Assembly: GCA_002412495.1 (NCBI GenBank)
Contig: DHVE01000114.1
Span: 1 to 64,000, forward strand
Origin: Betaproteobacteria bacterium UBA5216
GTDB taxonomy: Bacteria > Pseudomonadota > Gammaproteobacteria > Burkholderiales > SG8-41
Direction: 5' to 3'
DNA: 64,000 bases
Positions 59,141-64,000 of the stretch are shown piece by piece (the stretch's first letter is position 1; each line of letters starts with the position of its first letter). A program made the translations under genes and the position numbers. The notes beneath the pieces were generated by a model that saw only the letters and a program-made list of their open reading frames with translations, did no database searches and had not been told where the DNA came from.

Positions 59141-61246
59141 TTACATCGCCACCTTCGGCTTGGCCTCGCGAAACGGTGTGCCGCTGTCCGCCAGTTCCTT
59201 CAACAACGCCGAGGGTTTCCAGCGCGCGCCATAACGTTGATGCCATTCTTCAACCTGCCGGTAGACTTCCTTGGTGCCGATACCATCAGCCCAGAACATC
59301 AGCCCGCCGCGGTAGCGCGGATAGCCGAATCCATGCAGCCACATCACATCAATGTCGCTCGCACGATACGCGCGGCCTTCTTCGAGAATTTTGCAGGCCT
59401 CGTTCACCGATGCGTATAACAGGCGCCGCAGAATTTCATCGTCGGTGAAGGTGCGTTGCGCTATGCCGAACTCGCGCGCCACGTCCGCGATGACGCTTTT
59501 CACCACCTCATCCGGGTGCGGCGTGCGGTCGCCTTTTTCGTAGCGATACCAGCCCGCACCGGTTTTTTGGCCCTTGCGTCCCATCTCGACCAGGCGGTCG
59601 GGCACGTGGAGCTTGCGGAAATTCGGATCGGCGGCCGCGCGGCGCTTGCGCGTGTCGTAGCTGATGTCGAGGCCCGACAGGTCGCTCACCGCGAATGGCC
59701 CGATGGGATAACCAAACGCCACCATCACCTTGTCGATCTGCTCCGGCAGCGCGCCTTCTTCCAGCATCAGCATCATTTCGGTGACAAACGGCGCACGGCT
59801 GCGATTCGCCGCGAAGCCGTCACAGGTGCCGGCAACCGCGCTGATCTTGCCGATGTCGCGCCCGACCTTCATCGCACTGAGGATGGTTTCGAGCGAGGTC
59901 TTGGTGCCTTTTACCACTTCAAACAGTTTCATCACGTTGGCGGGCGCGAAAAAATGCGCACCGGCGACATCCTGCGGCCGTTTAGTGCAGTCCGTCATGA
60001 TGTCGGTGTTGATGGCCGAGGAGTTGGTGAGCAGCAGCGCGCCGGGTTTCATCACGGCGTCGAGTTTCGTGAACACGTCCTTCTTGATGTCGATGCGTTC
60101 GAACACCGCTTCGATCACCACGTCGGCGTCGCCGATGTCTTCGTAGCGCTCAACTGCTTGAATGCGCGCCAGCCGCGCATCCATTTCCGCTTGCGTCAGG
60201 CTGCCGCGCTTCACGCTCGTGGCATAGTTGTCGCGCACGCGCTGCATGCCGCGATCCAGGGCCTCGCGCGACGCCTCCAGCACCTTCACCGGGATGCCGG
60301 CATCGGCAAAACTCATCGCAATGCCGCCGCCCATGGTGCCCGCGCCAATCACCGCTGCCGATTTCACCGAAGGGGGTTTGAAGTCTTTCGGTGCGCCGGG
60401 CACTTTGGCCACTTCGCGTTCGGCAAAAAACGCGTAGCGCAGCGCGCGGGCCTCGTCCGCGTTTTCGAGTTCGGCAAACAAACGCTGCTCGGTCTTGATG
60501 CCTTCGGCAAAAGGCTGTGTGGTGGCCGCCTCGACGGCGGCAATGGCGTGATATGGCGCTTTTTGATTGCGCGCTTTTTTTGCAATGGATTTGCGCATGG
60601 CCTCGAACATGCCGGCATCGCCTTGGGTATCGGCGGTGCGCTCGCTCACGCGCGGCAGCGGGCGTTTGTCGGCGATGGATTTGGCAAACGCAATGGCTTC
60701 CGCACGCAGGTCCTTGCCGGGGACGATGGTATCAATGATGCCCAACTTTTGGGCTTCTTCAGCGGGCACGTGACGGCCCGAGACGATCATTTCCATCGCG
60801 GCCTTCGGCCCGATCAGGCGCGGCAAACGTTGCGTGCCACCGCCGCCCGGGATGATGCCGATCAAGACTTCGGGCAGACCGACTTTCGCACTCGCTACCG
60901 CGACGCGGTAGTTGCACGCCATCGCATGCTCCAGCCCGCCGCCCAGCGCAAAACCGTGAATCGCGGCGACGATCGGCTTGGCGGAGTCATTCAGCACATC
61001 GTAGCTCACGCGCTTGAACACCGGACGCGGCTTGCCGAACATGCGGATGTCCGCGCCGGCGATAAAGCTGCGCCCCGCGCCGATCAGCACCATCGCCTTC
61101 ACGGCGGGGTCGGCATTGCCTTTATCGACGCTCGCAATGATGCCCTCGCGCACGCCCGGACCGAGGGCATTTACCGGCGGGTAATCCACGGTGATGATGC
61201 CGATGCCGTCTTCGACATCGAAACGCACTACGTCTGGTTCGCTCAT
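59141..61246 (-). CDS. Fused enoyl-CoA hydratase/3-hydroxyacyl-CoA dehydrogenase
   Basis: Bifunctional beta-oxidation enzyme of 701 residues (FadJ/FadB-alpha type). The hydratase half (about 1-190) has AGADIRMFG, GFALGGGLEHAMA and the LPEVLIGIIPGGGGTQRLPR block with its catalytic Glu. After a linker, the dehydrogenase half carries IGAGTMGGGIAMSF (about 296-309), AHFFAPANVMKLFEVV and the 3-hydroxyacyl-CoA dehydrogenase C-terminal domains. Together they hydrate 2-enoyl-CoA and oxidise the 3-hydroxyacyl-CoA. ACAGGA precedes the ATG. The gap of 154 bp before the synthetase contains the REP-like element, so transcription may or may not continue. Confidence 0.93.
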   Translation of the reverse strand: MSEPDVVRFDVEDGIGIITVDYPPVNALGPGVREGIIASVDKGNADPAVKAMVLIGAGRSFIAGADIRMFGKPRPVFKRVSYDVLNDSAKPIVAAIHGFALGGGLEHAMACNYRVAVASAKVGLPEVLIGIIPGGGGTQRLPRLIGPKAAMEMIVSGRHVPAEEAQKLGIIDTIVPGKDLRAEAIAFAKSIADKRPLPRVSERTADTQGDAGMFEAMRKSIAKKARNQKAPYHAIAAVEAATTQPFAEGIKTEQRLFAELENADEARALRYAFFAEREVAKVPGAPKDFKPPSVKSAAVIGAGTMGGGIAMSFADAGIPVKVLEASREALDRGMQRVRDNYATSVKRGSLTQAEMDARLARIQAVERYEDIGDADVVIEAVFERIDIKKDVFTKLDAVMKPGALLLTNSSAINTDIMTDCTKRPQDVAGAHFFAPANVMKLFEVVKGTKTSLETILSAMKVGRDIGKISAVAGTCDGFAANRSRAPFVTEMMLMLEEGALPEQIDKVMVAFGYPIGPFAVSDLSGLDISYDTRKRRAAADPNFRKLHVPDRLVEMGRKGQKTGAGWYRYEKGDRTPHPDEVVKSVIADVAREFGIAQRTFTDDEILRRLLYASVNEACKILEEGRAYRASDIDVMWLHGFGYPRYRGGLMFWADGIGTKEVYRQVEEWHQRYGARWKPSALLKELADSGTPFREAKPKVAM

Positions 61247-61268
61247 GATTTTTCCTGTGTGTCGATTT

Positions 61269-61306
61269 CCCTCTCCCCCAGAACCTATCCCGCTTGCGGA
61301 AGAGGG
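61269..61306. repeat. Palindromic intergenic element
   Basis: CCCTCT (61269-61274) and AGAGGG (61301-61306) bracket CCGC/GCGG (61290-61299). The wording resembles the common CCCTCTCCC-type intergenic palindrome seen in many proteobacterial genomes. It lies in the 124-bp gap between the fused dehydrogenase and the biotin carboxylase. Confidence 0.5.
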
Positions 61307-61370
61307 TGGCCATTAGGCCGGGAGATGGCAGTGATGGTTTAAGTGAGTCGTAATTCTGGAGGATGCAAAT

Positions 61371-62717
61371 TCATTTCTTCTTCAACACCTCGGGTATCAA
61401 CCCTGTATGAACGTCCCCCGCGCGAAATGGCTCGGATTTCAATATTGCGATTACCGCCGGCAGATTGTGCTTCAGGCCCTGAATCTCGAAGGCTTCCAGC
61501 GCGCCAACGAGTTTATCAATAGCGGCCCCGCGCGAGGGCGCGTGCGCAATCACCTTGGCGATCATCGGATCATAATGTGGCGTCACGTCGCGGCCTTCGG
61601 CAAAGCCGGTCTCCACGCGCACGGAGCCATCTACCGGCGGGCGAAACACATTGAGTTTGCCCGGCGACGGGAAAAAATTCTTCGGGTCTTCGGCATACAC
61701 GCGCGCCTGAATCGCATGGCCCTTGATTTCAATTTTGTGCGGCAGAATGTCGGCGAGTTTTTCGCCGGCGGCCGAGCGTATCTGTGCTTTCACCAGATCA
61801 ACCCCGGTAACCTCCTCGGTCACGCCGTGCTCCACCTGCAAGCGCGTGTTCATTTCCAGAAAGTTAAACGAGCCGTCCGCGCCCATCAGCATTTCGACGG
61901 TGCCGATGTTGTCGTAGCCGATCTTGCGCATGATGCCGGTGATGTGTTCCGCCACGGCGTTTACTTTGTCGCGCGGAATATTCGGCCCCGGCGCTTCCTC
62001 GATCACCTTTTGATTGCGGCGCTGCGTCGAGCAATCGCGCTCAAAGAGGTGCGCCACGTTGCCGTGCTGATCGCCCAAGACCTGAAACTCCACGTGGCGC
62101 GGGCGTTCAAACAGGCGCTCGAGATAGACCTCGGCATTACCGAATCCACGGCTCGCCATCGAGCGCGAACGTTCAACGGTTTCGAGCAGCGCTGCTTCGT
62201 CCTTCGCCGGCAGCATGCCGATGCCGCCGCCGCCGCCCGCAGGCTTCACCAGCACCGGGTAGCCGATGTCGCGCGCCGCCTGGAGTATTGACGCATTTTC
62301 CATCGGCAGCACCGGCGAGCCTTTCGACATCGGCATGCCGTGCTGCGCCGCCAGTTCACGCGCGCGGGTTTTGTGGCCCATCGCGTCGATCCATTGCGGT
62401 GATGGCCCGATGAAACGCGCGCCGCCGTCGGTCACGCGCTGGGCGAAACCAGCGTTCTCCGACAGAAAACCATAGCCGGGATGCAGCCCATCGGCGTGCG
62501 ATTTGCGGAGGATGTCAAGGATTAAATCCTGATTCAGATAACTTTCACGCGCGGGCGCCGGGCCGATCGCATAGGTCTCGCTCGCCATGGCGAGGTACGG
62601 CGCGCCGGCGTCGGCCTCGGAATAGAGGGCAACCGAATGGATGCCCATTGCATTGAGGGCGCGCAGTACTCGTGATGCTACCGCGCCACGGTTGGCTACT
62701 ATGACTTTTGTAAACAT
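61371..62717 (-). CDS. Biotin carboxylase subunit, no carrier domain
   Basis: ATP-grasp enzyme that carboxylates biotin on a carrier, 448 residues. Signatures: VIVANRGAVASRVLRALNAMG, HPGYGFLSENAGFAQ, the glycine-rich loop KPAGGGGGIGML, RHVEFQVLGDQHGNVAHLFERDCS and FLEMNTRLQVEHGVTEEVTG. It ends shortly after the biotin carboxylase core (LIPEVLKKK) with no biotinyl domain and no AMKM-type lysine motif. AAGGA precedes the ATG. It would serve the carboxyltransferases at 62808 and 52004. A separate biotin carrier protein would be needed, and none was seen in the window. Confidence 0.9.
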   Translation of the reverse strand: MFTKVIVANRGAVASRVLRALNAMGIHSVALYSEADAGAPYLAMASETYAIGPAPARESYLNQDLILDILRKSHADGLHPGYGFLSENAGFAQRVTDGGARFIGPSPQWIDAMGHKTRARELAAQHGMPMSKGSPVLPMENASILQAARDIGYPVLVKPAGGGGGIGMLPAKDEAALLETVERSRSMASRGFGNAEVYLERLFERPRHVEFQVLGDQHGNVAHLFERDCSTQRRNQKVIEEAPGPNIPRDKVNAVAEHITGIMRKIGYDNIGTVEMLMGADGSFNFLEMNTRLQVEHGVTEEVTGVDLVKAQIRSAAGEKLADILPHKIEIKGHAIQARVYAEDPKNFFPSPGKLNVFRPPVDGSVRVETGFAEGRDVTPHYDPMIAKVIAHAPSRGAAIDKLVGALEAFEIQGLKHNLPAVIAILKSEPFRAGDVHTGLIPEVLKKK

Positions 62718-62729
62718 CTAAATCCTTTT

Positions 62730-62797
62730 GCCACCGAGAACACAGCGAGTGCGCGATCCCGAATCAAACCCGCGCCTTTCTCCGTGTTCGCTGTGGC
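62730..62797. repeat. Imperfect palindromic intergenic element
   Basis: GCCACCGAGAACACAG (62730-62745) and CCGTGTTCGCTGTGGC (62782-62797) are reverse complements over 13 of 16 positions, in the gap between the carboxyltransferase and the biotin carboxylase. The sequence resembles the widespread CCACAGAGAACACAG intergenic class, here diverged. Confidence 0.55.
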
Positions 62798-62807
62798 TCA
62801 TTCGCTG

Positions 62808-64000
62808 TTAATAAGAAGTAGGCCACGTGCGCATCAAGTGCTGGCCCACGCCCTTGGTCATGCGCAATTTGTACACATCCAGCATCCGAATCAAATAGTC
62901 GCGCGTATCCTGCGGCTTGATCACCGCCTGTGTCGCGTACACCGACGCGAGGCCCCACACGTCGATGCCTTGCTCAATCTCTTTCAATTTCTCTTCGTAA
63001 CCCGGCTCGCCAAAGCCCACCCCATGCACGATCTTGGTGGCGAACTCCGGGCTCATGAAACTGATTTCCGCCGAAGGCCAGGCAGCGATGTCATCCGAGT
63101 GGCGTCCACCGCCCATGCACACATAAGCGCGCCCGTAGCTCTTGCGCACGATCACCGACAGATGCGGCACGGTGAGCAGGGTCATCGCGTTCATGAAATT
63201 CATGATGCGGCCCGGCGCGCCGGCTTTTTCAGCCTCGGTGCCGATCTGGAAGCCCGGCGTATCGACCAGCAGCACAAGCGGGATGTTGAATGAATCACAC
63301 ATCACCAGAAAATCCACGATCTTGCGGCACGCGTCGGCATCCAGCGCGCCGCCGCGATGTAACGGGTTGTTGGCGACGATGCCGACACTCTTGCCGCCCA
63401 ATCGGGCAAGAGCCGTCACGGCGCTTTTGCCGAAGCGCGGTTTCAACTCGAACATCGAATCTTTATCAACCATGCACCTGATGATGCGCTTCATGTCGTA
63501 CACCTGCGTGCGGCTTTCAGGCAGCATGCCGAACACCTTGTCCATCTCGGCGCCCGATCCCGAAGGGATGGGTACGTCTGGCGGCGCCTCCTTGTGATGG
63601 TTCGGCATGTAGGACAAGAACTTTTTGATGGCGCCGAACACTTCTTCTTCGGTATCCACCACCTGATCCACCAGGCCGGTGATGTCCGAGTGCAGGCGCC
63701 AGCCGCCGAGATCCTCGGCGCTGACCTTTTCGCCCAGCGCCATCGACACCAGGCCGGGGCTGGACACCGCCACCGTCGCGCCCTTGTGCATCACCGCAAA
63801 GTCGGAGAGGCACATCATCCACGTCGACGACCCGAACGCGGGGCCGAACGCGGCGGCCACCATCGGCGTCTCGCGCGTGCGCCGGAACTGCGTGTTGTCG
63901 TTGCCCAGCAACATGCCCATGCCGCGCCCGCCCATGGCATCAGGCAGGCGCGCGCCGGTGGATTCGCCCAGCAGCACCAGCGGCATACCGCGCTCGGTGG
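62808..64000 (-). CDS. Acyl-CoA carboxylase carboxyltransferase subunit (second), 5' partial
   Basis: Carboxyltransferase subunit cut by the window edge. The visible 397 residues start at the TERG-MPLVLLGESTGARLPD block of the first crotonase-like domain, so roughly the first quarter is missing; the ATG near 63986 is internal. Other blocks: VAAAFGPAFGSSTWM, VSSPGLVSMALGE, the second-domain KSVGIVANNPLHRGG, LLVDTPGFQIGTEAEKAG and CMGGGRHSDDIAAWPSAEISF. It differs throughout from the copy at 52004, so the two are not duplicates and may use different acyl-CoAs. The stop is 90 bp before the biotin carboxylase start. Confidence 0.88.
   Translation of the reverse strand, partial: TERGMPLVLLGESTGARLPDAMGGRGMGMLLGNDNTQFRRTRETPMVAAAFGPAFGSSTWMMCLSDFAVMHKGATVAVSSPGLVSMALGEKVSAEDLGGWRLHSDITGLVDQVVDTEEEVFGAIKKFLSYMPNHHKEAPPDVPIPSGSGAEMDKVFGMLPESRTQVYDMKRIIRCMVDKDSMFELKPRFGKSAVTALARLGGKSVGIVANNPLHRGGALDADACRKIVDFLVMCDSFNIPLVLLVDTPGFQIGTEAEKAGAPGRIMNFMNAMTLLTVPHLSVIVRKSYGRAYVCMGGGRHSDDIAAWPSAEISFMSPEFATKIVHGVGFGEPGYEEKLKEIEQGIDVWGLASVYATQAVIKPQDTRDYLIRMLDVYKLRMTKGVGQHLMRTWPTSY

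Noticed and set aside
59456..61342. 628-residue open frame on the + strand
   Set aside because: It lies opposite the fused hydratase/dehydrogenase gene and is rich in His/Arg/Gly without recognisable motifs; it is a composition shadow of a GC-rich gene.
1..64000. tRNA, rRNA, CRISPR array, integrase or transposase
   Set aside because: No cloverleaf-like tRNA, rRNA sequence, regular repeat-spacer array or DDE/tyrosine recombinase motif was recognised on either strand.

Overview
This is a GC-rich window (60-65% by eye) of ordinary chromosomal bacterial DNA. The gene set points to a betaproteobacterium of the Burkholderiales (Alcaligenaceae/Comamonadaceae-like or an uncultured relative). The strongest marker is the number of periplasmic Bug/TctC-type solute receptors: fourteen in 64 kb. 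No TctA or TctB membrane subunit, rRNA, tRNA, integrase, transposase or CRISPR array was seen.

Layout. 1-4.6 kb: an RND efflux pump (permease cut by the window edge) and its outer-membrane lipoprotein. 4.6-5.8 kb: dapE, reverse strand. 5.9-18.4 kb: a forward array of a 2-hydroxyacid dehydrogenase, six Bug receptors, a cupin, a probable two-subunit acyl-CoA dehydrogenase, a CocE-type hydrolase and an enoyl-CoA hydratase. 18.6-25.2 kb: an isochorismatase-like protein, a uronate-dehydrogenase-like protein, two EamA transporters, a Bug receptor, a second enoyl-CoA hydratase and an enolase-superfamily enzyme. 25.3-32.8 kb: PPK2, a GST, a Gfa-type zinc protein, an SDR, a tandem pair of unusual alpha/beta hydrolases, a cupin, a ModA-like binding protein, an HD-domain protein and a small ferredoxin-like-fold protein. 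32.8-41.8 kb, mostly reverse: a GST, a hydrolase with a Bug receptor, a ChaN-like lipoprotein, a SulP-STAS-cNMP fusion, a second CocE-type hydrolase and a Gfo/Idh/MocA oxidoreductase. 41.9-49.6 kb: two tandem Bug paralogues, an amidohydrolase, an AT-richer methyltransferase, a reverse Bug, a CaiB/BaiF CoA-transferase and another Bug. 49.6-64 kb, all reverse: a hotdog thioesterase and a small periplasmic protein, then an acyl-CoA gene train. Read 5' to 3' on the reverse strand the train is carboxyltransferase, biotin carboxylase, fused enoyl-CoA hydratase/3-hydroxyacyl-CoA dehydrogenase, two-subunit acyl-CoA synthetase, Bug, CoA-transferase, Bug, second carboxyltransferase, Fe-ADH-fold protein.

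How it may work together (inference). The window reads as a catabolic region for carboxylic acids and their CoA thioesters. Periplasmic receptors capture acids. CoA ligase or CoA-transferases activate them. Dehydrogenases, hydratases and carboxylases process the thioesters, and hydrolases and oxidoreductases act on precursors. The receptors are embedded in the enzyme operons, in places with overlapping or touching reading frames, so each may be matched to the substrate of its neighbours. The most unusual items are four receptors of a divergent Bug subgroup, several enzymes whose key catalytic residues are replaced, a biotin-dependent carboxylase set with no visible biotin carrier, and a palindromic repeat inside the 5' end of the efflux lipoprotein frame. 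Coordinates and motifs come from reading the sequence; family names are pattern recognition and no database search was run.
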